The notes under the pieces are model-generated. The model did no database searches, was not told the origin of the DNA, and saw only the letters and a list, made by a program, of their open reading frames with translations. Shown piece by piece: positions 33,553 through 42,796 of a DNA stretch of 64,000 nt. Every line of letters begins with the position of its first letter. Position 1 is the stretch's first letter. Location of the stretch: positions 496,001 through 560,000 of the forward strand of contig NZ_JAEKMH010000002.1 of NCBI RefSeq assembly GCF_016411825.1, given 5' to 3'. The translations under genes and the position numbers were made by a program. Source of the stretch: Devosia sediminis. GTDB lineage: Bacteria; Pseudomonadota; Alphaproteobacteria; Rhizobiales; Devosiaceae.

Positions 33553-34533
33553 TTATTGCTGCAGATCGCCGTCGACGGCGGTCGCGGCGTCGGCATCGGC
33601 AGCGGCTTCGAGCAGCGGCACGAGGTAGTCGACGGTGACGGGAATGGAGAGCAGCTCCTGCCGCGCAAAAGCGGCAATGTGCTCGTCGGTGAGGAAGATT
33701 TCCCCGCCATTTTCGGTTGTCGGCAGGAAGGGTCGCGCAGGGTAGTCGAGCGACATCTGCAGCTCTTGCGAGCCGCCATACCAGACGAGGACATCGGCCG
33801 TGATAGGCTCGATGATCTCGGCCGAGAGGCGGTTGTAGAAGGAGTCTCCGGTGATGGCGTCGAGCGCCCGTGGCGTCACGAAGCCCAGTTCGGCCATGAA
33901 TTTGGCGCGGATGTCCTGGTGGTTATAGGCGCTGAATTCGCCTTCCACGACGCGACCGACGACTGCGGTCTTGCCCTGCCATTCCGGATGGCTGTCCCGG
34001 ATCTCGGCGAAGCGGGCATGGATGGCGTCGATCTGCCGCTGTGCTTCGGCTTCCTCGCCGAGGGCCCGGGCGGCGATCAGGGCGCGCTGGTCCCAGGACA
34101 GTTCATAGTCGCCAATGCCATCGGGAATGGCGACGACCGGCGCGATCAGGCTGAGCTTGGCATACATGTCTTCGTCGATGCCGGAGGCGAGCGCGATGAT
34201 CACATCGGGGTGGGTGGATGCCACCAGTTCCGGATCGATATCGCCGTCAAAGACCACCGGTTCGGTGGTCAGCAGGGACCGGCCATAAGGCGGCGTGGTG
34301 AAGGGGAAATTGTCCCGCCACTCGCGGACCAGGTACGGGCTCACGCCGATCGCAAGAAGGTTGCCGATGCCGCCATGGTCGACACTGGCGACTCGCTCGG
34401 GCTTGGCCTCGATGACGGTGGTGCCGAATTTGTGCTCGATGGTGACGGGAAATTCCTGCGCCAGGGTCGGCACGGCGAGCAGCAGGCACGCCGCGCTGGC
34501 AAACAGCAGGGCACGTGTCGGAATATTGGACAT
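33553..34533 (-). CDS. Iron-siderophore ABC transporter binding protein (first of the operon)
   Basis: 326 aa. I chose MSNIPTRALL with GGAGCGTCAA upstream rather than the ATG four codons earlier. Signal peptide ends PTLAQ. The fold follows FhuD/FepB-like proteins: VTIEHKFGTTVIEAKPERVASVDHGGIGNLLAIGVSPYLV, PDVIIALASG, a Trp-rich middle and a C-terminal lobe. It sits directly after the permeases and is probably the original partner of the transporter. The gene has an acidic Ala/Asp-rich tail. Confidence 0.88.
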   Translation of the reverse strand: MSNIPTRALLFASAACLLLAVPTLAQEFPVTIEHKFGTTVIEAKPERVASVDHGGIGNLLAIGVSPYLVREWRDNFPFTTPPYGRSLLTTEPVVFDGDIDPELVASTHPDVIIALASGIDEDMYAKLSLIAPVVAIPDGIGDYELSWDQRALIAARALGEEAEAQRQIDAIHARFAEIRDSHPEWQGKTAVVGRVVEGEFSAYNHQDIRAKFMAELGFVTPRALDAITGDSFYNRLSAEIIEPITADVLVWYGGSQELQMSLDYPARPFLPTTENGGEIFLTDEHIAAFARQELLSIPVTVDYLVPLLEAAADADAATAVDGDLQQ

Positions 34534-34545
34534 TTGACGCTCCAA

Positions 34546-35613
34546 TCAGTGAGAAACGGTGGCGCGGCTGCGCATCAGAAGCAGCACGAAAACGGGCACG
34601 CCGATCAGCGAGGTCAGGATGCCGGCGGGGATCTGGATGGGCGCAAAGGCGGCGCGACCGAGGAGGTCGGCGGCGCCCACGAGGAGGGCCCCGAGGAGCG
34701 CGGTCAGCACGAGATGCAGGCCCATGCCCGCCGGGGCGAGGCGCCTGGCGGCATGTGGCGCGATCAGTCCGACAAAGCCGAGCGGCCCGACCACCGAGGT
34801 GGCAATGGCGGCGAGGCCGACTGCTATGGCCAATTGCAGGTTTCGCACCGTGGCGACGGGTGCGCCCAGCCCGGTGGCTGCCGCTTCGCCAAAACGCATG
34901 GCGCTCATCGAGCGGCTGAGCAGCAGCAGCGCCGGGAACAGAACGGCGCTCCAGCCGAGCAGGGTCCAGACGTCACCCCAGCTCGCGGCATTGATCGAGC
35001 CCGCCAGCCAGGCCAAAGCCGCCATGGCGCGATCGATCTCGCCATAGGTGAGCAGGATCGAGGTCAGTGACGAGATGAAGGCGGAAAGGCCGATGCCCAT
35101 GAGGATGAAGCGGATGGTGCTGGCGCCCTGGCGCGTGTGAGACAGCGCCCGAATGGCCATGGCGACGAGCACCGAGCCGAAAAAGGCGATCCACGGACGG
35201 AAGCCGGAATTGAGCTCGGGGAACATCACGGTAAGGGTGACGACGGCCAGCGCGGCACCCTGGCTGATGCCGACCAGCGAGGGATCGGCCAGACTGTTGC
35301 GGGTGGCATTCTGCAGCACGCCGCCCGACAGCGCCATCATCGCACCCACCAGGGCAGCGCAGATGGTGCGCGGGAAGCGAAACTCCCAGACGACATTGTC
35401 GATGGCGCGGCTGATGGTAACGCCGCGCAGTGTTTCCCAAACTTCGTTGAGCGCCACGCCATAACTGCCGGTGGCGAGGCTGATGCAGCTCACCACGACA
35501 ATTCCCAGGAGCAGGATGGCGGCGACGGCGACACCGCGCACAGGCAGGCGCAGGGCGATGGCTTCGCGCGGGCTGCGGATGACGAACTGGCGCGGCGGGC
35601 TGGCTGTGGTCAT
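34546..35613 (-). CDS. Iron-siderophore ABC transporter permease (FecCD family)
   Basis: 355 aa, about nine or ten helices of the BtuC/FecCD type. Motifs: FRFPRTICAALVGAMMALSGGVLQNATRNSLADPSLVGISQGAALA, GEIDRAMAALAWLAGSINAASW, and VVGPLGFVGLIAPHAARRL, which forms the ATPase-coupling loop. The start overlaps the stop of the other permease (ATGA). It forms the heterodimeric channel with the next protein. Confidence 0.93.
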   Translation of the reverse strand: MTTASPPRQFVIRSPREAIALRLPVRGVAVAAILLLGIVVVSCISLATGSYGVALNEVWETLRGVTISRAIDNVVWEFRFPRTICAALVGAMMALSGGVLQNATRNSLADPSLVGISQGAALAVVTLTVMFPELNSGFRPWIAFFGSVLVAMAIRALSHTRQGASTIRFILMGIGLSAFISSLTSILLTYGEIDRAMAALAWLAGSINAASWGDVWTLLGWSAVLFPALLLLSRSMSAMRFGEAAATGLGAPVATVRNLQLAIAVGLAAIATSVVGPLGFVGLIAPHAARRLAPAGMGLHLVLTALLGALLVGAADLLGRAAFAPIQIPAGILTSLIGVPVFVLLLMRSRATVSH

Positions 35614-36635
35614 CAGCGGGTCCTCCGGCGCACCAGGTGGACAAAGAGCGGCGCGCCGACCAAGGCGGTGATGATGCCGGTGGAGATCTCGCGCGGCGGA
35701 ATGGCGACACGGGCAACGATGTCGACCGAGACCAGATAGATCGCGCCCACCAGTGCGGCATAGGGCACGATCCAGCGATAGTCCGAGCCGACATAGAGCC
35801 GGACGACATGCGGGATGACGAGGCCGATAAAGCCGAGCGGACCGGCCAGCGCCACGGCGCCTGCGGTGAGCACCACGACTACAGCCAGCAACTGGGCCTT
35901 CAGCACGCCCGTCTTGACGCCAAGGCCCTGCGCCACCTCGTCGCCCATGGCGAGGACGGTGACGCGTGGCGCGAGGAGAATGCCGCCGATCAGCGCCAGC
36001 AGCATGGGCGGCCCGATATACCAGAGCAAGGTGATGTCGCGCCCGGCCAGCGCCCCGGTCAGCCACACGCGCAGGTTCTCGAACGTGTCCTGATTGAGCA
36101 GGTGAATGAGCGATATGACGGTGCCGAGAAAGGCGCTGACCGCGGCACCGGCCAGGGTCATGCTGAGCGGCGTCGCGCCGCCCGGCACCATGCGGGAAAT
36201 GAAGAAGACCAGCACGGCCGCGCCCAGGGCTCCGGCCATGGCGATCCACGGCGTTGCGGCCATCGCCGTGAAGCCAAAGGTCGAATGGGCAAGCACCACG
36301 GCAAAGGCCGCGCCGGTGGTGAGGCCGAGCAGGCCCGGATCGGCCAGTGGATTGCGGGTGACGCCCTGCATCAGCGCTCCGGCCAGCGACAGGCTCGCGC
36401 CCACCACCACGGCCAGCACCGCGCGCGGCAGGCGCAGGTTCTGCACGATAACATGGTCGAAAACGTCAGGGTTGAAGCTGGTCAGCGCCTCGATCACCGT
36501 ACCGATGGGCAGCGGCTTGGCACCGACGGCGATATGGAGCAGGAAGACCCCCACCAGCGCGGCGAGCAGCGCCGGCAATCCGCTCCAGGCCCGGATCGGA
36601 TGCTGGACGGCAACGGGTTCGGTCGCGACGCTCAC
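35613..36635 (-). CDS. Iron-siderophore ABC transporter permease (FecCD family)
   Basis: 340 aa, partner of the previous permease. Motifs: LRLPRAVLAVVVGASLSLAGALMQGVTRNPLADPGLLGLTTGAAFAV, LRVWLTGALAGRDITLLW and ALAGPLGFIGLVIPHVVRLYVG. Helix pattern and length match FepD/FecC. ATGA overlaps on both sides link it to the ATPase gene upstream and the second permease downstream. Confidence 0.93.
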   Translation of the reverse strand: MSVATEPVAVQHPIRAWSGLPALLAALVGVFLLHIAVGAKPLPIGTVIEALTSFNPDVFDHVIVQNLRLPRAVLAVVVGASLSLAGALMQGVTRNPLADPGLLGLTTGAAFAVVLAHSTFGFTAMAATPWIAMAGALGAAVLVFFISRMVPGGATPLSMTLAGAAVSAFLGTVISLIHLLNQDTFENLRVWLTGALAGRDITLLWYIGPPMLLALIGGILLAPRVTVLAMGDEVAQGLGVKTGVLKAQLLAVVVVLTAGAVALAGPLGFIGLVIPHVVRLYVGSDYRWIVPYAALVGAIYLVSVDIVARVAIPPREISTGIITALVGAPLFVHLVRRRTR

Positions 36636-37462
36636 TGGGCAGCCTCGGTGAGGCGCCGCCGCGCGCCGAAGGGCACGCAGACGAGGCGGCCGCTGGCCGG
36701 GTCGCGCAGCACATTGGCGTCGAGGCCGAACACCTGCTTCAGGCGATCGGCGGTGAAGATGTCGTCGGGTGTCCCAGAGGCGACGATCCGCCCTTCCTTC
36801 ATCATCACCAGGTGATCAGCATAGGCGGCCGCAAGGCTCAGTTCATGCAGAACGATGACCAGGGTGCGTCCGCGCTCATGCGCGAGGCCGGTCAGCAGGT
36901 CCATGAGGTCGACCTGCACCTTGAGGTCGAGAAAGGTCGTCGGCTCGTCGAGAAGGATCAGGTCGGTTTCCTGCGCCAGCACCATGGCGACCCAGCAGCG
37001 CTGCCGCTGGCCACCCGAAAGCGTATCGACCGCCCGGTCGGCAAACTCGGTGATGCCGGCCGTGGACATGGCGCTGTTGACCGCGTCCTCGTCCTTCTGC
37101 GTCCACTGTCGCAACAGCGACTGGTGCGGAAAACGGCCTTGGGCCACGAGTTCGCGCACCGTCAGCCCCTCGGGCGCAATCGGCCCCTGCGGCAGGAGCC
37201 CCAGGCTCGCGGCCACGGCCTTGGTGTTGAGCGTGTGGATATCCTTGCCATCGAGCAGCACATTGCCGCGCGTCGGCGCGAGAATGCGGGCCATGGTCTT
37301 GAGCAGGGTCGACTTGCCGCAACCATTGGGGCCGATGAGAATGGTCACCTGCCCATCGGGCGGACTGAGATCGACGGCGTTGAGCACCCGGGTACCGGCA
37401 TAACCGGCCTCGATGGCGACGGCTTCTAGCCGGTGCGACCGATCGTCCGATCCGCGTGCCAT
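36632..37462 (-). CDS. Iron-siderophore ABC transporter ATP-binding protein (FepC/FecE type)
   Basis: 276 aa, the first gene of the operon. Walker A GPNGCGKST, Q-loop LLPQGPIAPEGLTVRELVAQGRFPHQ (the siderophore-ATPase hallmark), signature LSGGQRQR, Walker B LILLDEPTTFLDL and switch His in VLHELSLAAAYAD. The only ATPase here, it must serve all four binding proteins or be shared. The Shine-Dalgarno (GGGGG) lies inside the 3' arm of the upstream dyad. Confidence 0.94.
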   Translation of the reverse strand: MARGSDDRSHRLEAVAIEAGYAGTRVLNAVDLSPPDGQVTILIGPNGCGKSTLLKTMARILAPTRGNVLLDGKDIHTLNTKAVAASLGLLPQGPIAPEGLTVRELVAQGRFPHQSLLRQWTQKDEDAVNSAMSTAGITEFADRAVDTLSGGQRQRCWVAMVLAQETDLILLDEPTTFLDLKVQVDLMDLLTGLAHERGRTLVIVLHELSLAAAYADHLVMMKEGRIVASGTPDDIFTADRLKQVFGLDANVLRDPASGRLVCVPFGARRRLTEAAQ

Positions 37463-37467
37463 TGCGC

Positions 37468-37500
37468 CCCCAATTCTGACTGGCTCGTTCAGGATTGGGG
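37468..37500. promoter_or_regulatory. Candidate iron-responsive operator (TGA-N9-TCA dyad) of siderophore operon
   Basis: Arms CCCCAATTCTGA (37468-37479) and TCAGGATTGGGG (37489-37500) match at 11 of 12 positions around a 9-nt centre. The inner part is exactly TGA-N9-TCA (37477-37491), the IRO-box core bound by RirA in Rhizobiales. On the minus strand a TTGACA (37530-37525) lies upstream. The dyad could also fold in the mRNA and cover the GGGGG ribosome-binding site. Confidence 0.55.
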
Positions 37501-37547
37501 TCTATTCGGTCAAATTAAGCTGACTGTCAACATCATATTAACACAGG

Positions 37548-38315
37548 CTAAGCGCCGCGGGCGTCCAGCAGCGCCCGCGCCATCTCCACGAAACCCAGTC
37601 CCGCCGGGCTCGCGGTGATCCAGCGCGGCTTCCGTGGCAGGTCATCGAGAATTGGCGCGATATTGGCGACGCCGAAGGATTTGTCGACGAAGCTGAACAT
37701 CGGCCCGTCATTGCGGGAATCCCCCACAAAGCCGACCGTGCCGGCCACATCGCCGACGCCCAGCGCGTGCAGCACACGCGCGCTCATCGCCTGTTTGTCA
37801 TAGTCGCCGCGCCAGGTGTTGATATGCACCGAGCTGATGGCGACGGCCGCGCCCAGCGCCCGGATCCGATCCGCCAGCGCATCCACCTCGGTTCGGTCAT
37901 GCCCGACGATGTCGATCGCGACATCGGCCACCCGCAGCCGCTGGTCATGCGCGAGGTGAAACCGGTCGCCCAGCAGCGGCAGGATGGCGGCCAAATGCTG
38001 CTGCTGCCGCTCGCGTTGCCGCGCCTCGTCGTCCCAGAATTGGAAACTGGCGCGATTGCCGCTCGCTTTCATGACGAAAGCACCGCTTTCTCCGATCGCT
38101 GCCGCCACCGGCCAGGCCCGCACGATGTGTTCGCACCAACCGGCCGAACCGCCGGTCACCGGCACAATGCGGATCCCCGCTTCGGCCAAGTCCCACAGCG
38201 CCTGGTAGGTCTGGGGCAGCAGCCGTCCCTCGGTGGTCAGCGTGTCGTCGATATCGGTGAACAGGTAGTCCACCCCGGCGAGCTCGCCCGGCGCTGGTGC
38301 GGTCCCCTGGAACAT
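37548..38315 (-). CDS. HAD-superfamily phosphatase (Cof/sucrose-phosphatase-like)
   Basis: 255 aa. HAD motif I is DIDDTLT (about residue 19, Asp nucleophile), motif II is VTGGSAG, the Lys of motif III is in the region around DKQAMSARVL, and motif IV is GDSRNDGPMF. A C2-type cap (about 85-185) is present. The ATG overlaps the DeoR stop (ATGA), so it is the last gene of the ugp-deoR operon. A sugar- or glycerol-phosphate substrate is likely; I cannot name it. Confidence 0.85.
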   Translation of the reverse strand: MFQGTAPAPGELAGVDYLFTDIDDTLTTEGRLLPQTYQALWDLAEAGIRIVPVTGGSAGWCEHIVRAWPVAAAIGESGAFVMKASGNRASFQFWDDEARQRERQQQHLAAILPLLGDRFHLAHDQRLRVADVAIDIVGHDRTEVDALADRIRALGAAVAISSVHINTWRGDYDKQAMSARVLHALGVGDVAGTVGFVGDSRNDGPMFSFVDKSFGVANIAPILDDLPRKPRWITASPAGLGFVEMARALLDARGA

Positions 38316-39100
38316 CAGGCGGTTTCCAGGTCGCACAGCACGATTTCGGTGCCGGCCTCGGCCAGTGCCGCCGCCGCGACGCCATCGCCGGGCAGGCGGT
38401 CCGTAAACAGCGTGGAAATGCGCTCGAACGGCACGACGCGCACCGAAGCGTCGCGCGTCCACTTGCTGACATCGGCGGCCAGGAACTGGACGCGCGAATT
38501 GGCGATCAGCGTCGAGGTGGTCTGGGCCTCCGAATAGCTGAAGTCGAGCACGCCCTTTTGCGGATCCAGCGCCCCAGCGCCCACCACCGCATAGGAGGCA
38601 TAGAACTTCTCGAAGAACTGCAGCGAGTCCGAGCCGACGACGTCGCGGTCATTGTGGCGGAGGAGACCGCCTGTCATGTGCACCTCGACATGCGGCGCCT
38701 CGCACAGCATCAGCGCCACGTCGATATTGTTGGTGACGACGCGCAGCCCCTGGTGCCCGCGCAAAGCTTCGGCCACGAACTGCACCGTGCTGCCGATGCC
38801 CATGAACACGGTCGAGCCCGGCTCGATGGCGGCCGCGATCCTGGTGGCGATGCGGCGCTTGGCGGCGCTGTTGAGGGCGGCGCGGGCATTGATGGAAATG
38901 TTGCGGCTTTCCACCGGCGCGTCGACGCCGCCATGGAAGCGCCGTGCATAGCCTTGGTCGCACAGCGCGTTGATGTCGCGCCGAATGGTCTGCGTGGTCA
39001 CCTGATAGCGGCCGGCGAGCTGCTCGATATATTGAGCGCCCTCGGCCTCGATCAGGGCCAGGATATCGCGTTGCCGGCTCGACAGCATGTCTTGCCCCAT
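38315..39100 (-). CDS. DeoR-family transcriptional regulator (GlpR-like)
   Basis: 261 aa. The N-terminal HTH is LSSRQRDILALIEAEGAQYIEQLAGRYQVTTQTIRRDINALCDQG, followed by RRFHGG and a sugar-phosphate-isomerase-like effector domain (IGSTVQFVAEAL, VTNNIDVALML, TGGLLRHNDRDVVGS). This domain order and spacing match GlpR, whose inducer is glycerol-3-phosphate. It lies inside the ugp locus, and a GlpR-like palindrome sits upstream of ugpB, so self- and operon-control by G3P is the simple inference. Confidence 0.9.
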   Translation of the reverse strand: MGQDMLSSRQRDILALIEAEGAQYIEQLAGRYQVTTQTIRRDINALCDQGYARRFHGGVDAPVESRNISINARAALNSAAKRRIATRIAAAIEPGSTVFMGIGSTVQFVAEALRGHQGLRVVTNNIDVALMLCEAPHVEVHMTGGLLRHNDRDVVGSDSLQFFEKFYASYAVVGAGALDPQKGVLDFSYSEAQTTSTLIANSRVQFLAADVSKWTRDASVRVVPFERISTLFTDRLPGDGVAAAALAEAGTEIVLCDLETA

Positions 39101-39110
39101 GATGCCCCCA

Positions 39111-39857
39111 CTATCCGAGGAAGACCTTCGGATCGTCGGTGATGACGCCGGTCAGGCCCGCGCCCCAGAAGGAGACGAGCTGGACCGGGTCGTTGCAGGT
39201 CCAGGCCCGCACCTTGATGCCGCGCCTGGTGGTCTCCTCCAGCATGCCGATGCTGAGGGCCTTGAAATGCATGTGGATCGTGGTCGCCGGAATGGCGGCG
39301 AGCTGTTCGGCCCAGTCTTCCGGCGGCCGGCCCCAGAGCATGGCCATCTCCAGCCCCGGCTCGAGCTGGTGCATGGCCTTGAGCGCTTCGGGGTCGAAGC
39401 TTGAGATCATGATGTCGGTCTTGGCCGACCGTCTGCCGATATCGGCCTGCACGGTATGGACGAGCTGGTCGAGCGACTTGTGGTGCTTGTGCTGCTTGAT
39501 TTCGACATTGGCGCTGAGGCCGAGTTCGCCCAGGGCGGCGATGGTCTCGGCCAGTGTGGGAATGCGTTCGCCGGTAAAGCGCGCGTCGAACCAGGCGCCG
39601 CCATCGAAACCGCTGATTTGCGCAGCGGTGAGATCGCCCAGCGAGCCGGTGCCCGAGCTCGTGCGGTCGACGCTATCATCGTGGATCACCACCAGCGTAC
39701 CATCGGCGCTGAGCGCTACGTCGAGCTCCACCCATTTGGCACCGGCTTCGGCCGCGGCGCGGAAGGCGGCAATGGTGTTTTCCGGAGCAATGGCCGAGGC
39801 CCCGCGATGGGCCTGGACTTCGTGGCGGGCTGGACCGATGGAGGATTGAACTGTCAT
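39111..39857 (-). CDS. ugpQ: Glycerophosphodiester phosphodiesterase
   Basis: 248 aa, a cytoplasmic (no signal peptide) TIM-barrel enzyme hydrolysing glycerophosphodiesters to glycerol-3-phosphate and an alcohol. Catalytic residues are in AHRGASAIAPENTIAAFRAA (His, Arg, Glu), WVELDVALSADG (Glu, Asp) and VIHDDSVDRTSSGTG (His), with later Lys in NVEIKQHK. It lies 10 nt upstream of the DeoR gene and downstream of ugpC, which fits hydrolysis during or after import by UgpBAEC. Confidence 0.93.
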   Translation of the reverse strand: MTVQSSIGPARHEVQAHRGASAIAPENTIAAFRAAAEAGAKWVELDVALSADGTLVVIHDDSVDRTSSGTGSLGDLTAAQISGFDGGAWFDARFTGERIPTLAETIAALGELGLSANVEIKQHKHHKSLDQLVHTVQADIGRRSAKTDIMISSFDPEALKAMHQLEPGLEMAMLWGRPPEDWAEQLAAIPATTIHMHFKALSIGMLEETTRRGIKVRAWTCNDPVQLVSFWGAGLTGVITDDPKVFLG

Positions 39858-39901
39858 GACGCGTCTTTGTGTGAGGGTGGCAGGCCCTTAGGCCGATTGT
39901 G

Positions 39902-40954
39902 CTACAGATTTGCGACAGTTTCGTCCGTGCGGCGGCCAGTCTGCGCATTGTAGGGATGGATGTCCGCGAGACGGGCGTGAAGTGTCACCGCTGACCCCTC
40001 CGCAATATCGGGGCGCCCCGGAACACTCAGCACCACGGACTGGCCGGAACTGTCGAGCCGCACGTGCAGATGGCTCTCGCCGCCGATCGGTTCGAGCAGT
40101 TCGACCTTGCCAGCCAGAGCTATGGCGTCGCCGCCCTGCGGGTCCAGAAACAGCGCGTCGGGCCGGATGCCGATGATGTCGGTATTCCTGGGCAAGGCAG
40201 CGGGCGCGCCGGAAAGGCTCGAAACCGGGATGAGGTTCATCGGTGGCGAGCCGATGAACCCGGCCACGAAGACGGTCGCCGGACGGTCATAAACTTCAGT
40301 CGGTGTGCCGATCTGCTCGACAAGGCCGCCATTCATCACCACCAGCCGGTCGGCCAGGGTCATGGCTTCGAGCTGATCATGCGTCACGTAGAGGCTGGTG
40401 GTCTTGAGCCGGCGCTGCAGCTTGCGGATTTCCACCCGCATCTGCACGCGCAACTTGGCATCCAGATTGCTCAGCGGTTCGTCGAACAGGAAAGCCGCCG
40501 GTTCACGCACGATGGCGCGACCCATGGCAACGCGTTGGCGCTGACCGCCCGAAAGTTGTCGCGGCTTGCGATCGAGAAGGGCGCCGATCTCGAGGATGTC
40601 CGCCGCCTCTTGCACGCGCCGGTCGATCTCGGCGCGCGGCGTGCCCCGGTTCTTGAGGCCATATTCGAGGTTTCCGCGCACGGTCATGTGTGGATAGAGC
40701 GCGTAGTTCTGGAACACCATGGCGATATCGCGCTCGGCAGGCTCGGCCTTGACCACGTCACGCCCGCCGATCTCGATACGGCCTTCCGACACGGTTTCGA
40801 GGCCCGCCACCATGCGCAGCAGCGTGGACTTGCCGCAGCCCGAGGGGCCGACCAGCACGATGAGTTCGCCATCGGCCACCCGGAGGTTGACGCCTTTGAC
40901 GGCCGGCACATTGCCGTAGTTCTTCTTGAGGTCGATGAGGTCGATCGTGGCCAT
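39902..40954 (-). CDS. ugpC: Glycerol-3-phosphate ABC transporter ATP-binding protein
   Basis: 350 aa CUT1-type ATPase. Walker [11 protein letters not shown]-loop [13 protein letters not shown], signature LSGGQRQR, Walker [13 protein letters not shown], switch His in VTHDQLEA. The C-terminal OB/TOBE-like domain (about 240-350) contains [12 protein letters not shown] and IGIRPDALF. It lies 3 nt after ugpE. The function is assigned by operon context, since CUT1 ATPases look alike. Confidence 0.9.
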   Translation of the reverse strand: MATIDLIDLKKNYGNVPAVKGVNLRVADGELIVLVGPSGCGKSTLLRMVAGLETVSEGRIEIGGRDVVKAEPAERDIAMVFQNYALYPHMTVRGNLEYGLKNRGTPRAEIDRRVQEAADILEIGALLDRKPRQLSGGQRQRVAMGRAIVREPAAFLFDEPLSNLDAKLRVQMRVEIRKLQRRLKTTSLYVTHDQLEAMTLADRLVVMNGGLVEQIGTPTEVYDRPATVFVAGFIGSPPMNLIPVSSLSGAPAALPRNTDIIGIRPDALFLDPQGGDAIALAGKVELLEPIGGESHLHVRLDSSGQSVVLSVPGRPDIAEGSAVTLHARLADIHPYNAQTGRRTDETVANL

Positions 40955-40957
40955 GGT

Positions 40958-41806
40958 TTATTTCTCCGTATCCACGAGGCCTTTGACGAACAGGCGCTGC
41001 ATGAAGATGACAACAAGGACAGGGGGCAGCATGGCCAGGATCACCGAGGCCATGACGAGGTTCCAGAGCGGTTCGGCGTCGGCCGTGGCGGCCAGCCGTT
41101 TGATACCCATGACCACGGTGTAATAGCGGCTGTCGGTGGTGACGAGCAGCGGCCAGAGATACTGCACCCAGCCATAGATGAAGAGGATCACGAACAGCGC
41201 CGCGATATTGGTGCGGCTCAGCGGCAAGAGGATGTCGCGGAAGAACTTCATCGGTCCGGCCCCGTCGACGCGGGCGGCTTCCATCAGCTCATCCGGCACG
41301 GTGAGGAAGAACTGGCGAAAGAGGAAGGTGGCCGTCGCCGAGGCGATCAGCGGCAGGGTTAGGCCGACATAGGAGTTGAGCAGCCCCAGATTGGCCACCA
41401 CGGCAAAGGTGGGGATGATGCGCACTTCGACGGGCAACATCAGGGTGATGAAGATGATCCAGAAAGCGAGCATCCGGAACGGGAACTTGAAGAACACGAT
41501 CGCATAGGCCGAGAGCAGCGAGATGGCGATCTTGCCCACGGCGATGATGATGGCGATGGCCAGCGAGTTCATCAGCATTATCCACAGCGGCGGCGCGCCA
41601 GCCGTGGAAATGCCCTCGGTGAGCATTCGCCCGTAATTCTCCACCAGGTGCGGACCGGGCAGCAGTGGCACGAGCCCGCGCATGAAGTCGCCGCTGCCAT
41701 GCGTCGAGGCGACAAAGGCCAGATAGACCGGAAACACCACGACGACGACGCCGGCAATCAGGACCAGGTGGGTGAGAAAGCTGAGCCAAGGGCGATTTTC
41801 GACCAT
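40958..41806 (-). CDS. ugpE: Glycerol-3-phosphate ABC transporter permease
   Basis: 282 aa, six helices, CUT1 family (MalG type). Motifs: HLVENYGRMLTEG, LNSLAIAIIIAVGKIAISLLSAYAIVFFKFPFR, LPVEVRIIPTFAVVANLGLLNSYVGLTLPLIASATATFLFRQFF, and the EAA loop DELMEAARVDGAGPMKFFRDILLPLSRTNIAALFV. The EVRIIPT stretch matches UgpE proteins. It lies 12 nt after ugpA. Confidence 0.93.
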   Translation of the reverse strand: MVENRPWLSFLTHLVLIAGVVVVVFPVYLAFVASTHGSGDFMRGLVPLLPGPHLVENYGRMLTEGISTAGAPPLWIMLMNSLAIAIIIAVGKIAISLLSAYAIVFFKFPFRMLAFWIIFITLMLPVEVRIIPTFAVVANLGLLNSYVGLTLPLIASATATFLFRQFFLTVPDELMEAARVDGAGPMKFFRDILLPLSRTNIAALFVILFIYGWVQYLWPLLVTTDSRYYTVVMGIKRLAATADAEPLWNLVMASVILAMLPPVLVVIFMQRLFVKGLVDTEK

Positions 41807-41818
41807 TTGTCCGGGCTC

Positions 41819-42703
41819 CTAGTACTGCACGCGCCGCTCGATATAGCGGAACTGGATGGCGGTGAGGGCGATGACGATCAGCATCAGCACGACCGACTGG
41901 GCAGCCGAGGAACCGATGTTCAATCCGAGGAAGCCGTCGGCATAAACCTTGTAGACGAGGATGTTGGTCGCCTGGTTCGGGCCGCCATTGGTGGTGGCGT
42001 CGATAAGGCCGAAGGTGTCGAACATCGAGTAGTTGATGTTGACGATCAGCAGGAAGAACGTCGTCGGCGAGAGGAGCGGGAAGACGATGGTCCAGAACCG
42101 CTTGAAGGGCCCGGCGCCGTCGATGGCGGCGGCCTCGGTCAGCGATTGCGGCACCGATTGCAGTCCGGCCACGAAGAACAGGAAATTGTACGAAATCTGC
42201 TTCCAGCTTGCGGCAATCACCACGAGGATCATGGCCTGGTTGCCGTCAATCCGATGGTTCCAACTGATGCCCAGGCCGCGCAGTATATAGGGAGCGATGC
42301 CGATGGTGGGGTTGAACATGAACCACCAGAGGATGCCGACCACGACCGGCGCCACCGCATAGGGCCAGACCAACAGCGTCGTATAGGCGCGGTTGGAGCG
42401 GATGACCCGGGTGACTGCCACGGCCAGCAGCAGCGATAGGCTCATGGAGAGCAGGGTGACCGACACGGAAAAGATCGCCGTCTTCTGCAGCGAGTTCACA
42501 TAGCCCGGATCGGCAAACAGCCGCGCATAGTTCTCGAACCAGATGAACGTGGTGCGGAAGCCGAACGGATCCTCGCGCTCGAACGACGATTTGACGGCCT
42601 GGAAGGCCGGCCAGATGAAGAAGACCAGTGTCACCGCGAGCTGTGGCGCCAGTAGCGCATAGGGCAGCAGCTTGTTGGGAAAAATGGTGCGTTTGGTTTG
42701 CAT
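41819..42703 (-). CDS. ugpA: Glycerol-3-phosphate ABC transporter permease
   Basis: 294 aa, six helices, CUT1 family (MalF type). [41 protein letters not shown] and FVWFENY-like [23 protein letters not shown] are characteristic of UgpA, as is the EAA loop [31 protein letters not shown]. It forms a heterodimer with UgpE and is separated from ugpB by a hairpin. Confidence 0.94.
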   Translation of the reverse strand: MQTKRTIFPNKLLPYALLAPQLAVTLVFFIWPAFQAVKSSFEREDPFGFRTTFIWFENYARLFADPGYVNSLQKTAIFSVSVTLLSMSLSLLLAVAVTRVIRSNRAYTTLLVWPYAVAPVVVGILWWFMFNPTIGIAPYILRGLGISWNHRIDGNQAMILVVIAASWKQISYNFLFFVAGLQSVPQSLTEAAAIDGAGPFKRFWTIVFPLLSPTTFFLLIVNINYSMFDTFGLIDATTNGGPNQATNILVYKVYADGFLGLNIGSSAAQSVVLMLIVIALTAIQFRYIERRVQY

Positions 42704-42763
42704 GGGCCGGCTACTCCCCCAGCGTCAGGTCCAGTGAGCCGGGGGCCCTAAGGCCACCCGGCA

Positions 42764-42788
42764 GGATCACCCCGAAAAGGGGTGATCC
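42764..42788 (-). terminator. Intra-operon hairpin between ugpB and ugpA
   Basis: A perfect 10-bp stem, GGATCACCCC / GGGGTGATCC, with a 5-nt loop lies just after the ugpB stop. There is no T-run, so read-through is expected. It probably protects ugpB mRNA or attenuates the downstream genes. Confidence 0.6.
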
Positions 42789-42796
42789 GGGGAGGT

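Noticed and set aside
33541..35070. 509-codon plus-strand frame through the siderophore region
   Set aside because: It is antisense to a binding-protein and a permease gene, has low-complexity Gly/Arg/Glu composition and no family features.
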